Origin: Mesostigma viride
Taxonomy: Eukaryota > Streptophyta > Mesostigmatophyceae > Mesostigmatales > Mesostigmataceae
Reading direction: 5' to 3'
Assembly: GCA_009746045.1 (NCBI GenBank)
Contig: RPFO01000131.1
Coordinates: forward strand, 873,773 to 937,772
DNA: 64,000 nt
Positions 1 through 9,617 of this stretch are shown here, piece after piece (position 1 is the stretch's first letter; every line of letters begins with the position of its first letter). The translations under genes and the position numbers were made by a program. Under the pieces are notes generated by a model. It saw nothing but the letters and a program-made list of their open reading frames with translations, searched no databases and had not been told where the DNA came from.

Positions 1-2
1 AG

Positions 3-419
3 GGTGGAGTGCCAGCAGTGAAGGCTACCCAGGCAGGCGGGCGTACCCAGGGTGGCTCCAAGACGTCTGAGGCTGACCGAAGCCAAGGAGGGCGTAGGGG
101 CAACCATCACAAGCGCAAGGGAGATCATTCACCTGATTCTGACAGGAGGTCACACTCCAAGTCGGTGTTCAGGCGGGTGGGTGGTCAGCCCAAGCAGGGC
201 AACGCGTCTGACAATGGGGGCAGTGGCCAGGGCAAGTCCAAGATACAATGCTACCTGTGCAAGGGGTGGGGGCACATCAAGAAGGAGTGTCCCAGCTTCA
301 AGAAGTCCCAGGGCCAGGGCAGCAACAAGAATAACAACAACAACAAGAAGAACAACAACAAGTCCCAGGCAGGCCAGCCTTCAAAGGGCAGTCAGCAAGA
401 AGACAACAAGGAGCAGTGA
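3..419 (+). CDS. gag: Gag C-terminal part (nucleocapsid, CCHC zinc knuckle), partial
   Basis: The frame is open from the window edge (base 3), so this is only the C-terminal end of Gag. It is rich in Lys, Ser, Gln and Asn, as expected for an RNA-binding nucleocapsid. One retroviral-type zinc knuckle is present: C-Y-L-C, then H, then C with C-X2-C-X4-H-X4-C spacing, at about 240-290. A poly-Asn/Lys stretch follows at about 325-365. The frame ends at a single TGA (417-419), beyond which the same frame stays open into Pol. The GTG at 9 is not a likely start; the protein begins upstream of the window. Confidence 0.75.
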   Translation, partial: GGVPAVKATQAGGRTQGGSKTSEADRSQGGRRGNHHKRKGDHSPDSDRRSHSKSVFRRVGGQPKQGNASDNGGSGQGKSKIQCYLCKGWGHIKKECPSFKKSQGQGSNKNNNNNKKNNNKSQAGQPSKGSQQEDNKEQ

Positions 420-3400
420 CTGTCTGAGGCAACCCCTACACACCTTAATTCACCCAAGGGGGAGGCCAGGTGCTCCAATGCAGATTTTATATCTGGGCAA
501 CAAGAGGGTGATCTCCAGGTTCAGTGTGGCCCCAGGTCACCTGGAGAGGTACAGGTTCCTATGAAGACGTCCTTGACAGCTGATGCAGCTGTAAGTATGT
601 CTGACCCTATGCATCCTCGTGCTGGGCACGAGGGTGGACCTCTCATTTTGAGAGAAACCAATGTACAACCACAGAGGGGTGTGAAGGCCTCTGGTGGTAT
701 GCATGTGGTCCCTGCTGGCGGTCCAGGTGTTGGGCATGAGCAGGGTGACTCAGGCTCTGAGTCAGAACAGGATGGAAGTCAGCATGGTGATGCTGGACAA
801 CCTGACAGCACAGTCCTGACTGTGCCAGGGACTGCTTCCTCTGTGTACCAGGAGTTGGGTGCCCGAATCCACAACATGTTTGGGCATGCCACTTCTCTGT
901 CAAACAACTTTGCCTTCCGTATGGGCAGGGCACCCCTTCTTAAGGCGTGTCAGCAAGCTGCCTCACGGTGTAAGTGCCAGTTGTCCTCCAACAAGCCCAG
1001 GAAATCACATGCCAAAGCTCTACCTCAGAGCATTGGTGATCTGCAGTGTGATATCCAACACATCAGGGGCATGCAACTGTTGGTGTGCGTGGACAGGTAC
1101 ACGAAATACAAGGTGCTAGAGCATTTACCTTCTATGAAGAACAGGTACTTGCTGGCTGCCCTGCAGAATGTAAGAGCCAAGTTTCCTACCACAAGGATCC
1201 AGGTGGACATGCAGTTTCAGCATCTCAAGGGTGATCCTACCCTTCCTGAGTTGCTGGTTACACCTAGGGAGGCTCATGGGCAGCAGGGTGCTATCGAGAG
1301 GGCAATCCAGGAGGTCAAGAAATTGATCATCTCTGAAGACTGGGTACCCTTGTCTGCACCTGCACTTGTCAGGAGTGCATGGCTGAGGAACGTGGAGCAG
1401 CAGCTGAACAGCAGGGTTAACTTCTACTATGATGGAGTTGCTGTCAGCCCAATGGGTCTATATCATGGCCTGTGCCCACCACATGTGCTGGAGGGCTGGA
1501 AACATGCTGCACATGTCACCTTTGCCAAGCTGAGGGAGAAGGACCGGGGTTGGAAGATGCTGGAGCCACAAGTGGGTCAGAAGGTCCTAGCTTGGAAGGA
1601 ACCTAGCCTTTATGGCAAACGTGGTAGCTGGAGTCCTGGGGTGGTTACCCAGGTTGATGAAGCTAGCCACGCATGCTTGGTCAGCATGGAGGACGAACCA
1701 AAGCATGTACACCGGCTGAGTTGGTCATATGTCAAGCCTAACCTGATGAATGAGGGCAGTCAGGCACAAGGCTCACAGGATCTGCAGGATTTTCAGGTCC
1801 CAGGTGACATCACTGACGCAACGACCACATCTGTTGCAGGGGAATCTGTCAGCCCTGGCCAGGTTGCAGAGGTACTTGTTGAACAGGCTGCAAGGTCAAC
1901 AGCTGGGGAGTCAACTGTCAAGCCCAAGGCACTAACCAAGCCCAGGGGGACAAGTTTGGCTGGATTGATTGGGGCTCTACAAAGGGCCAAGAAGCAGCCC
2001 AAGGTAGCCAAGCTCAGGTGGCATGGCAATCTGGGGCTGGACACTGCCTTAGAGGTAGACACTAATTCTCAGGTCTCCATTATTGGGACCAGGGCTGCAG
2101 CAGGGTACAGCATGTCTGAACCCAGCTATCAGTTTGTGTCTGACTTCAGTGGCGGGGTACACGTGAAGGTACTGGGTGAGGTATTCATTCCTATCCTTGG
2201 ACAGGACACTGCTTTTTGTGTCTTGGAGGGCTATCAAGGACCTGCTCTTCTGGGGCAGAATTTCCTATGCCAGGATGGGGTAGTGATCACGTCCTCTCTC
2301 CTGACTAAGGAAGGGGCTGGTCAGGTCCCACTGATTAATTTCAGGACCACTCACCTATCACGTGCAGTAACCAGGACGGTTAAGCGTGTGCAAGTGTGCC
2401 AGGGGCAGGAGCCCTTGGTTGATGACCTCATACTGCCAGCTGCTAGTCATCCAAGCAGTTTGGGCATTGGTCCTCACTCACTTGCTGGACACAGCCCTAT
2501 CAACTACCAAGGCCTGGTGAAGCTCATGTCCTCTCCCATTATGTGTCCCCAGGTCACACTGGGTCTCATTAAATCTGGGGAGGATTGGATCTCCAAGAAA
2601 TGCGTGGAACCTGTCAATGACCTGCCTCCTGCACGACGTCTACTCAAGCTCAAGTTTGTCATCAAGATGAAGGAGGTGGACGGGGTCAAGGTACCACATG
2701 TCAGGCCAGTGCTGAATGAGTTCAAGGGTACTGGTGAGTGCACTGCTGAGGAGTTGTATACCCCTGGCATGCTGCATGATACTTGGAGGCTGCTGCTGTG
2801 TGTCTTTCTAGGCCTTCTCAACAAGGGCTTGGACTATGGCTCAGTGGTGATAGACTTCAAGAGGGCATTTCTGGAGGGTGATGCAGATGTGGCACAGGAA
2901 AAGTGGGAGGGCAAGACGCCTTTCTATGTTAGGGTGCCTGCTGTATGGAAAAGGGACATCCACACGGAGTTCCTTAAAATCCTCAAGGGCCTGGAGGGCC
3001 TGAGGTCAAGTCCAATAATCTGGAGGGAGACTCTCAACCGTTTCCTGAAGGAGCATTGCAACTTGAAGGTCTCTCCTGTAGACCCCTGTCTGTTTCTGGG
3101 GCAATGGGAAGGCCTGCCAGTGTATGCTTCGCTGCACGGGGATGACCTACATCTGATAGCTCCCACGTCGTGGCTTAAGGAGCTGATCTCCATCATTAAG
3201 TCCAAGTTTCCTCTGGGTAGGGAGCAATGGCAGGTGGAGAATGAGCCTCTGCTGTTTGTGGGCATGGAGGCCACACTGGTGAAGAAGGGAGGGGAGTGGC
3301 GTATGCTGCTGGTGGGGGGCAATGACTATCAAGAGACCCTCATTAGCAAGCTTCCTCCAACCATCACACAGGCACTGTGTCCCATGGTGAGGGGCATGGT

Positions 3401-4046
3401 TGCTTGGGTGGCAGGCATTTCCAGGCCAGACCTCATGGTCATAGCCAGGTTGCCTGATGACATGCTGGTGGAGCTAGGGTCTGCCAAGGTGGCTGATCAG
3501 GTCAGGGCTTCATCTGGCATTCTGTTGTCTGCAGTGGATTTATCACAACCCATTTGCATGGAGCTGTATGTGGATAGCTCAATGGACAGCAGGCAGGTCT
3601 CCAAGGTCAGGGGCAGGGCTGCAGGGCTCTTTGTGCTCAGACAGGAAGGCCTGGGGAGTTTGGTGAGCTGGTTTAGTCGCCTGCACAAACGGGTGGCTGT
3701 CAGCAGTGATGTGGCAGAATGCAGGGCTATTTGTGAAGGCATTCACACAAGCCTTTATCTGAAGGAGTTGCTTCATCAGATGACTTCTAACACTCCTTGG
3801 CCACTTCAGGTTACCACTCTTCTAAAAACAGACTCCATGGGGATGGTGCAGTTTGTGCACAGGCAGATGGCCAGAAGTAGGGACTTGGATTATCTCCTTC
3901 TTAAGGAGTTGTCCTCCTTGGCCAATATTGAGCATATCCCTGGGGTTGACAATCCTGCTGATGCTTTGACCAAGCTAGTGCAGAAGGCAGCAGTGCAATA
4001 CAAGGTTCTTCAGTCTCTGATGGACCCATCTCAGCAAGCTGTCTAA
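420..4046 (+). CDS. pol: Pol polyprotein: integrase, aspartic protease-like, RT, RNase H
   Basis: Pol is in the same frame as Gag and separated from it only by the TGA at 417-419; the first Met is at 561. Counted from that Met, a degenerate copia/retroviral integrase core lies at about 150-320, followed by a chromo-like W-x-P-G tail to about 395. A retropepsin-like domain (D-T-N-S-Q, then A-L-L-G) sits at about 495-600. An RVT_2 reverse transcriptase (I-D-F-K-R-A-F-L, then H-G-D-D) occupies about 690-930, and RNase H (Y-V-D-S-S, then the G-V-D-N-P-A-D-A-L-T-K signature) about 1010-1150. Copia elements normally place protease before integrase, so this order is unusual. Protease assignment is moderately sure; RT and RNase H are very sure. 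Confidence 0.85.
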   Translation: MSEATPTHLNSPKGEARCSNADFISGQQEGDLQVQCGPRSPGEVQVPMKTSLTADAAVSMSDPMHPRAGHEGGPLILRETNVQPQRGVKASGGMHVVPAGGPGVGHEQGDSGSESEQDGSQHGDAGQPDSTVLTVPGTASSVYQELGARIHNMFGHATSLSNNFAFRMGRAPLLKACQQAASRCKCQLSSNKPRKSHAKALPQSIGDLQCDIQHIRGMQLLVCVDRYTKYKVLEHLPSMKNRYLLAALQNVRAKFPTTRIQVDMQFQHLKGDPTLPELLVTPREAHGQQGAIERAIQEVKKLIISEDWVPLSAPALVRSAWLRNVEQQLNSRVNFYYDGVAVSPMGLYHGLCPPHVLEGWKHAAHVTFAKLREKDRGWKMLEPQVGQKVLAWKEPSLYGKRGSWSPGVVTQVDEASHACLVSMEDEPKHVHRLSWSYVKPNLMNEGSQAQGSQDLQDFQVPGDITDATTTSVAGESVSPGQVAEVLVEQAARSTAGESTVKPKALTKPRGTSLAGLIGALQRAKKQPKVAKLRWHGNLGLDTALEVDTNSQVSIIGTRAAAGYSMSEPSYQFVSDFSGGVHVKVLGEVFIPILGQDTAFCVLEGYQGPALLGQNFLCQDGVVITSSLLTKEGAGQVPLINFRTTHLSRAVTRTVKRVQVCQGQEPLVDDLILPAASHPSSLGIGPHSLAGHSPINYQGLVKLMSSPIMCPQVTLGLIKSGEDWISKKCVEPVNDLPPARRLLKLKFVIKMKEVDGVKVPHVRPVLNEFKGTGECTAEELYTPGMLHDTWRLLLCVFLGLLNKGLDYGSVVIDFKRAFLEGDADVAQEKWEGKTPFYVRVPAVWKRDIHTEFLKILKGLEGLRSSPIIWRETLNRFLKEHCNLKVSPVDPCLFLGQWEGLPVYASLHGDDLHLIAPTSWLKELISIIKSKFPLGREQWQVENEPLLFVGMEATLVKKGGEWRMLLVGGNDYQETLISKLPPTITQALCPMVRGMVAWVAGISRPDLMVIARLPDDMLVELGSAKVADQVRASSGILLSAVDLSQPICMELYVDSSMDSRQVSKVRGRAAGLFVLRQEGLGSLVSWFSRLHKRVAVSSDVAECRAICEGIHTSLYLKELLHQMTSNTPWPLQVTTLLKTDSMGMVQFVHRQMARSRDLDYLLLKELSSLANIEHIPGVDNPADALTKLVQKAAVQYKVLQSLMDPSQQAV

Positions 4047-4881
4047 GCTGGTGCATGGTTATAGGGCATTGGAGAGCAGATTGTGTGGTAGTGTCAGCAT
4101 TGTGACTGGCATAATACCTGTATTTTAGTCTGTACTAAGGCTCATGGACCATGGTACACTCACTCTGATTTTAATCAGGATACAGCCAGGTTTTGGCTGG
4201 GGTTCATGCTGTTGACTACACAAGGTTGACAGGTCCATTACAGACCATGTATTCTATTTTAAAAGAAATGTATATTTGTACATACCTTCTCACAATGGTC
4301 TGGGAACCTTTATTCTGGGGTTTATAGGGCGGGGTTCGATTCCCTGGTATTATGTTTCTACAAGCTGGCCTGTTCAGGTGTTTGCCTGTTCAGACTTCCC
4401 TAGTTCCCCAGGGCAGGATTTAATTGTTGCCTATGTGTTTCATTTTGTCATTTGTTTGCTGTGGCAGTTTACCATCTGGCAAGTAGACGGGCGCCGTAAG
4501 ACGGGCGCCAATAGACCCCTGTTGAGAGAATGACAGGCAAACTATTGTAATACGCCTTACTTTGTCAAGTGGTATTTTAATTGTCATGGATTTATTGTAC
4601 TTATATTGAATATGTACTGGGTTTTATGGGATTAGTATCTGGGATTAATGTAACTCACCGCCAGAAGGTCATTGTACTGGAGGCTCTACCGAGGTGATGG
4701 GATTAATTCCTGGAGAAGACCTCATAGAATTAACCTGTATGTATTTAATTTTGTGTGCTTCTAATATCTGGTGGTACTCTGTAATGCCACTTCCATAGGT
4801 TTTCTCCATTTCTCATGAAATGGTTTTCCCTGTGGCAGATCTGTTTCTTTTCCAGTTCCTTAAAAGAAAGGGCTGGGGGAA
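4047..4881 (+). other. 3' untranslated region and polypurine tract of the copia-type element
   Basis: No gene is seen in this stretch between the Pol stop and the LTR. Its last 20 bases (about 4862-4881) are a purine tract, AAAAGAAAGGGCTGGGGGA, directly abutting the LTR; this is the expected plus-strand primer. About 800 bp of leader-like sequence here is long for a copia element. A short T-arm-like string at about 4335-4350 is not part of a recognisable tRNA. Confidence 0.6.
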
Positions 4882-5644
4882 TGGCAATGGCCATTAAAGA
4901 CATCTGTTCAAGCTTCAAGCTGGAGTGAAGGACATTTCAAGCTACTTCAAGGGTCCCTGGCAGGGGATGTGATCCCTAAAGAAAAGAAGGGATTGGAGTT
5001 AACGTAAAGGATTTACGTTAGATGGATAGAGATTGTTACGCTCTTTCCAACGGCACCTTGAACGCCTCATTTGGTTAAGGAACGTAAAAGTTATGACGTT
5101 TCCTAGGCTGTGCCGACAGTACCCGGCGCGCCACTGTGGGCGCGTACGGACACAGGATGTACAAGTGTCACTTTGATAGTCCGCAGGACGTTGACAGGAC
5201 TTGTACAGGACTTGATGGTCAATTGATAGGTAGGCGCACTGTAGCGCGCCAGGACCTATGAGACAATTGATGCTGACTAGTGTACGGATAGGTCCACAGG
5301 ACTAGCCGTATGGACAATTGATAGATCTGCGCGCCAAAGACGTGCCAGAGTCTGTGTAATCAATTGATTGACAGTTCAGCTGTGACAGTGCAGCTGAATA
5401 CTTGGACGCGTCCCTAGTAAGCTATATGAGTGACTTGGTCACACCGGGACGCTAGTTCTTGCGTGCACGTTCTCTTGGCACTGCGACCCTGTCGTCTGTG
5501 CTGCGTGCAGTCTTGGAAGTGACGTGACTTACGTCTGTGTTTCCTGATTATTAATAAAGGCAACTTCCTGCAAGAACCATGGCGGAATTCGTGGCATTCT
5601 TACCCTCACAACTAATAGCAGTAGCTGTTCTTGTTTCATTGCCA
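4882..5644 (+). repeat. 3' LTR of the copia-type element
   Basis: The LTR begins TGGCAAT (4882-4888) and ends ATTGCCA (5638-5644), a perfect 7-bp terminal inverted repeat with the canonical TG...CA ends. It abuts the polypurine tract on its left. An AATAAA signal is at 5553-5558. Inside are three copies of GCGCGCC (5126, 5244, 5329) and four copies of CAATTGAT (5220, 5264, 5315, 5361), probably the enhancer or promoter region. The 99 bp from 5645 to 5743 holds nothing recognisable. Confidence 0.75.
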
Positions 5645-5743
5645 TTTTGTTTCGCCCACTGGAAACTTGGGCAGCAGAATCATACACAGGCATTCAAGGC
5701 AATAGAGCCTGTGGACAGAAGCGTCCGATTCAACGAATCATGA

Positions 5744-6352
5744 CTACCGTAAACACATCTTCATAAATGGAATGAAATACATGCAATCATCCCTGGGATA
5801 ATGTGAAGAAATCACGACTTTTCCGTTTTGTATCTCTATAATTCTGAGTACCATTCCGGACAAACCAGTCCAATTGATCAAGTCCCGAAATGGCATCTGT
5901 CGGACTTCGATGTGAGTTTCATGGCTTATAGAAACCTGTGGTGTTTCTTCTTCTTGAATAGACATGACAAAGTCTTCAAGTTTTGTTTTCAAGAAAGACT
6001 CGACTTTGTCGTCGTCGATCGCCCATTCGTTAAGACGCCCCGTTTTCTCATCATCTTGCGCAATCTTTTCCATGAGAAGCGCCATTTTCTCATCGTTGAA
6101 GCCAAGAACGTGTGTCATGGGCCGCATAACGTTAGTTTTTCGATCGCGTTCAATGTCGCAAACCGCCAGAAGAGATTGGAACGGGTGGTTTTTATTCACG
6201 ATATACACGTCGCGATCCCACGGACTCTGGTTTCCGGCCAAAACTCTCGGTCGTGGACGCGGCCTTGGTCGAGGAACAGGAACAGGCAGCGGGATTGGTA
6301 TTGGGATAGGGACAGGAGCCGGGCGAGGCAAAAAACTTGTGAAGGCGCGCAT
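5744..6352 (-). CDS. Hypothetical protein with N-terminal proline-rich dipeptide tract
   Basis: The 202-residue product begins with about 35 residues of Pro-X repeats, where X is Ile, Val, Leu or Arg (P-I-P-I-P then P-R-P-R-P). Such tracts act as extended spacers or SH3/WW ligands. The remaining 165 residues are acidic, with no motif I recognise. The gene is divergent from the Rieske gene at 6373; the 20-bp gap holds a TATA-like TTATAATG. The opposite strand is also open over the repeat, but this strand gives the more protein-like composition and a start at the promoter. Confidence 0.55.
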   Translation of the reverse strand: MRAFTSFLPRPAPVPIPIPIPLPVPVPRPRPRPRPRVLAGNQSPWDRDVYIVNKNHPFQSLLAVCDIERDRKTNVMRPMTHVLGFNDEKMALLMEKIAQDDEKTGRLNEWAIDDDKVESFLKTKLEDFVMSIQEEETPQVSISHETHIEVRQMPFRDLINWTGLSGMVLRIIEIQNGKVVISSHYPRDDCMYFIPFMKMCLR

Positions 6353-6372
6353 TTGTGTTATAATGATACAAA

Positions 6373-7373
6373 ATGAAGGTTCGTCACCACCACTTGACTG
6401 TTTTTCACAGATACCTTCACACGGAGATGAAAATAAGTATCAGGCGGCCGAACCTTTCAACGTTATTTTGCGCAGAACATATTCAAAGGCTCTGTCGCAA
6501 ACCGAAACCCGCGATTCCAACCGTCTCGAGTTTTTGCGACAAATGGGTTTGTTTAGGACATGTCGAAATGTTCAAACGACCCAAAGTGATTCGGGTGAAC
6601 GATTCCGACTTGTTTGTATACAGATCTTCCAGCGATAAGATCGCAACGTGCTTGGACCGGTGTCCGCATAGAGGTTTTAGGCTATCTTGTGGAGGAAGAG
6701 TAAGAGAAGACGGAGTTGTGTGCGCTTACCACGGAAAACATGTTCGTCCAGGAGATGGTTTTTTCGACACGCGAGTATCAGAAAACCTTGTTTGGTGCAA
6801 ACTCGAGCATGGCCAAGAATTCGTGACCTCACCCCCCTCCACACGACTAGGTTCGTATGCGGATTTTAAAACGGTTTCTTTCTCGATGAAGTTCGGGGAT
6901 CTCCACAAGTCATTCTCGAAAGTCTACTTGACAATCAGAACGCCGCGAACATTACACACGAATCGGTATTTCGTTCTTCTTCAAGTTATGTTCACGATGC
7001 GTTAGAAGCTGTCGTCAAGCAAGAAGTCGTCGTCCCTTATACTACTGTTCTTCACGTTTATCCGATCCGCGCAAGTGATTGCGATCGCTTGCCCGTAATA
7101 TCGCTTCTAGCCAGCGTCACTCCCGAGACCGAATGCGGAAAAAATCGCGTCACTGTTCTCGCGAGCTATCGGATATCGAAAAGCGCCATTTCACGCCTAA
7201 AGTTATTTATGTTTAGTTGTCGATGGCTCCGACAAGCACTCCGGGCAAGAAATATTGACAATTCTAGAAACATGGTCGATCATTTGGACGAAAAAGACGC
7301 CTTGATCAGAGCATATCGCGAAAAAATTGGATTCGCATACAACATGAGAGGAAGAAGAAGTCGATCATATTAA
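6373..7373 (+). pseudogene. Rieske 2Fe-2S oxygenase (pheophorbide a oxygenase-like), frameshifted copy
   Basis: The Rieske cluster ligands are present: C97-P-H99-R-G and C117-A-Y-H120-G, matching C-X-H and C-X2-H. The first frame then runs off into unrelated sequence to a stop at about 7003-7005. From the G4 run at 6895-6898 a second frame continues the homology: a segment like the mononuclear-iron helix (S-L-L-D-N) and then an open frame to 7373. The break is equivalent to one lost G. The gene is a paralogue of 42724-43740, which is intact. Family members are membrane-associated oxygenases that use electrons from ferredoxin; the substrate here is unknown. Decay and base-calling error are both possible. 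Confidence 0.75.
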
Positions 7374-7389
7374 ATATATTTACAACGAC

Positions 7390-8541
7390 TTAAAAAATCC
7401 CGTCAGTCCACATCTGTTCGTAAATGTCATCTTCCATTTCTTCCGCCGCATCAACCTTGCTGATCCCGCTCCAATACAAATGCCTGAGCCGGCTGGCCTC
7501 GTCGAGCCTCTTCACGTACTCGATCTGAGATCGCGTTCTCGGGTGTCTGCAGAGAAGCCTGCAGCCGAATCGGCGGGCGATGACTGACCACTGCTCATGA
7601 GCCACAAACACGGCGTGGTCGATTTCGCTGGGACGGCAATGATCTTGAAGGGCGAAGAGGACTCTGAGGACGTAGTCGTGCAGGTCGCACGTAGTCCCAT
7701 TGTACGCGTACTTCACTGGCTCGTCGGAGGCGAGCTGTGGATGCAATTTGCGAAACTCTTCTTTCGTCATGCCTGTGACGATGAAGTGGGCCCGGTCATC
7801 AACGGCAGCGCACCAATCGATGTCATGCCGCTTCGTCTCTGGGGCCGCGTGAACGTTGTAATGCTTCACGCGATCAAATTGATGCACGACGGTGTGAAAA
7901 ATAAGCGAGTAATGCGCCTTCTCGCCAAAAAGACGAAAAGAATTAGCCGCGGACGCATAACACAAGTTCACGAGCCTCCATCGCGGCTCGCAGTCCTTGG
8001 CTGGCTTCACGGGTTCTTGGTCGACGCCCGCCATCACCTTCACTGCGTTGGAAAAATCGTTCCATGCCTCGTCAGGGATGCTGAACTTTCGGCGAAATCG
8101 CATCAAGTAGCGTTCAGCCGCGACGAGATTCGTGTCGCTGAACTGATCTTTCGTGTTCCTGTCCGCTCCCATCATGCCCTCCGGAAGAGGGGTTATTAGA
8201 AGGTCGGAGTAAGCACCATGGTGTGGTTCGTCGCTCGCATCGATATCGAAGACGGCGTAAACGAGTTTCGGATGCGCTCCGAGACGATTTGAGACGTAAC
8301 GAGCACATGAAAGGCGGGCGCTTGCTCTGGAAGCCCACGATAAGGCTCGAATGATAAGCAAAGCGGTCACAGCGTCCGCAAGAAGATCTTCGCGCCCGTT
8401 TCGCACAACTCGCTCGCACTTTGAAAACACCGATGGAAATTGACGAACGAGGTCTTCCACGCGGTCGACTTTTAGCTCGTGAAAGAGAACGTCTAATATG
8501 CTTATGAGACCTCTCTCGTTGTCGACAAAGACGGTCTCCAT
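7390..8541 (-). CDS. Hypothetical protein, 383 aa
   Basis: I do not recognise this family. The frame is open further upstream to 8679, but the Met at 8541 is preferred: the upstream extension is Arg-rich and non-globular, and a TATA-like box (rc ATAAATA, about 8578-8586) sits about 40 bp before it. The protein is soluble, with no membrane segment, and has a His/Cys-containing C-terminal half (H-R-R-F-G-C-R-L-L-C-R-H region near the end). It faces away from the next gene and shares a divergent promoter with it. Confidence 0.6.
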   Translation of the reverse strand: METVFVDNERGLISILDVLFHELKVDRVEDLVRQFPSVFSKCERVVRNGREDLLADAVTALLIIRALSWASRASARLSCARYVSNRLGAHPKLVYAVFDIDASDEPHHGAYSDLLITPLPEGMMGADRNTKDQFSDTNLVAAERYLMRFRRKFSIPDEAWNDFSNAVKVMAGVDQEPVKPAKDCEPRWRLVNLCYASAANSFRLFGEKAHYSLIFHTVVHQFDRVKHYNVHAAPETKRHDIDWCAAVDDRAHFIVTGMTKEEFRKLHPQLASDEPVKYAYNGTTCDLHDYVLRVLFALQDHCRPSEIDHAVFVAHEQWSVIARRFGCRLLCRHPRTRSQIEYVKRLDEASRLRHLYWSGISKVDAAEEMEDDIYEQMWTDGIF

Positions 8542-8699
8542 GGCGAGTGTCGAGAACAGAAACGCCGGGTAGCGCTGTCTATTTATCCTGTTTTGATGTC
8601 GAAAATATCTGGCGCGGCGCCTTATCGTTTCGCGTCGGTTACGATTCCAGAAAGGCATATAATATCTCTCGCGTTTCAAACTACCCCGGTGACGAGACG
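8542..8699. promoter_or_regulatory. Divergent promoter region between two viral genes
   Basis: The 158-bp gap separates start codons on opposite strands (8541 minus, 8700 plus). Each start has a TATA-like element about 35-45 bp upstream: CATATAAT at about 8656-8664 for the plus gene and ATAAATA (minus strand) at about 8578-8586 for the minus gene. The symmetry of spacing is the main support for choosing these two starts. No experimental support is visible. Confidence 0.4.
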
Positions 8700-9560
8700 A
8701 TGGCGGACGTACACTGCCTCCTTCGCCATGATTTTACTATCGGGAAAGGGCTTGAGTGCTACAATTTTAAACCGCACGTCCCACTGAAAGGTCCAAATCT
8801 TATACGCGTGCATTTCCCTTCGACGCTCATTCAAGGAATCGACGTCGTGCGGAGTCTTTGCGGTTTCGACAACGCCTTCGAGACGTTCCAGGCTTTTTCA
8901 GAGCTAAAACATATCAAAACGTTCGCAGAGTCCATCGAGGCGTTCACAAAAGCTCCCACTCTTATTTGCAAAGACACCGACGCGTGCTGGATCGCTCCTG
9001 CTTTATTGTGGCCGCTTATCAGCGTTGTCTTGCCGGAGTTTGCGGCTCTCAGAGAGGCCGAGAGCGTCTCTTCCGGTATTTTCGACCGCTCAAGGTGGCT
9101 CGCTGAACTCGGCTGCTTTTCTCGACAACTCGAGAACGCGCAAGACCGCATCGGTCAAGAGATTTTGAACGCAGAGTCGAGATACGCAGCCATGGCGGCC
9201 ACCATCAAAGACACGTCCCAGGCGGTTTCCAACGCAAGCGAGGAGGTTCGCTCTCTGTTGGCTTCACATTCTGAACTGTTTCGAGCGGAACTCGAAATCA
9301 AGAAGCGAGAATTGGAAATCAAGGCATGCATGGACCTATGTGGCCTTAGCGAACGCGTTCTTCATTTTCTTTCTCGAAACACGCAAGACGAGACCGCTTC
9401 CGCGACAAAGGAAGAAGTGAGCCTACTTATCAAGAAAATGCTGTTGGGGGTTCTAGGCTCACGCCCCGCGGAAGCTAGCATGGACGATTTTCAACTCGAT
9501 TTGGATGCCATTTTCCAGGCCAACCTAGACGAGATCAGCAAGTCTGAGAATGTGTCTTGA
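8700..9560 (+). CDS. Hypothetical protein with coiled-coil segment, 286 aa
   Basis: The product is unrecognised. The Met at 8700 is chosen over an upstream in-frame start at 8547, because the TATA-like box at 8656 would otherwise fall inside the coding region. The region about 160-240 of the protein is Glu/Lys/Gln-rich and heptad-like (R-L-E-N-A-Q-D-R, then A-E-L-E-I-K-K-R-E-L-E-I-K), consistent with a coiled coil. The C-terminus is acidic. The gene is followed by a 57-bp AT-rich gap and converges with the next gene. Confidence 0.6.
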   Translation: MADVHCLLRHDFTIGKGLECYNFKPHVPLKGPNLIRVHFPSTLIQGIDVVRSLCGFDNAFETFQAFSELKHIKTFAESIEAFTKAPTLICKDTDACWIAPALLWPLISVVLPEFAALREAESVSSGIFDRSRWLAELGCFSRQLENAQDRIGQEILNAESRYAAMAATIKDTSQAVSNASEEVRSLLASHSELFRAELEIKKRELEIKACMDLCGLSERVLHFLSRNTQDETASATKEEVSLLIKKMLLGVLGSRPAEASMDDFQLDLDAIFQANLDEISKSENVS

Positions 9561-9617
9561 TTTGATGTAAATGATATTTATTAATGAAAATAATCATTTA
9601 ATTATTTTACAAATTTC

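Larger units (their letters stand above)
1..5644 (+). mobile_element. Ty1/copia-type LTR retrotransposon, 5' end outside window
   Basis: The element holds, in order, the end of Gag, a Pol polyprotein, a long untranslated stretch, a polypurine tract and a 3' LTR. The reverse transcriptase is of the RVT_2 (copia) type. The 5' LTR and the start of gag lie before base 1, so the target duplication cannot be checked; the five bases after the LTR are TTTTG. It is inserted in viral DNA, since viral genes begin 100 bp downstream. The coding region is open apart from one UGA between Gag and Pol, which suggests a fairly young copy. Confidence 0.85.

Noticed and set aside
4325-4360. tRNA T-arm-like string (GGGGTTCGATTCCC)
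   Set aside because: No matching D-arm, anticodon arm or acceptor stem could be built around it; it lies in the copia 3' untranslated region.
5828-6638. Plus-strand frames opposite the proline-rich gene
   Set aside because: They consist of Arg/Gly repeats created by the complementary Pro codons and overlap the Rieske gene.
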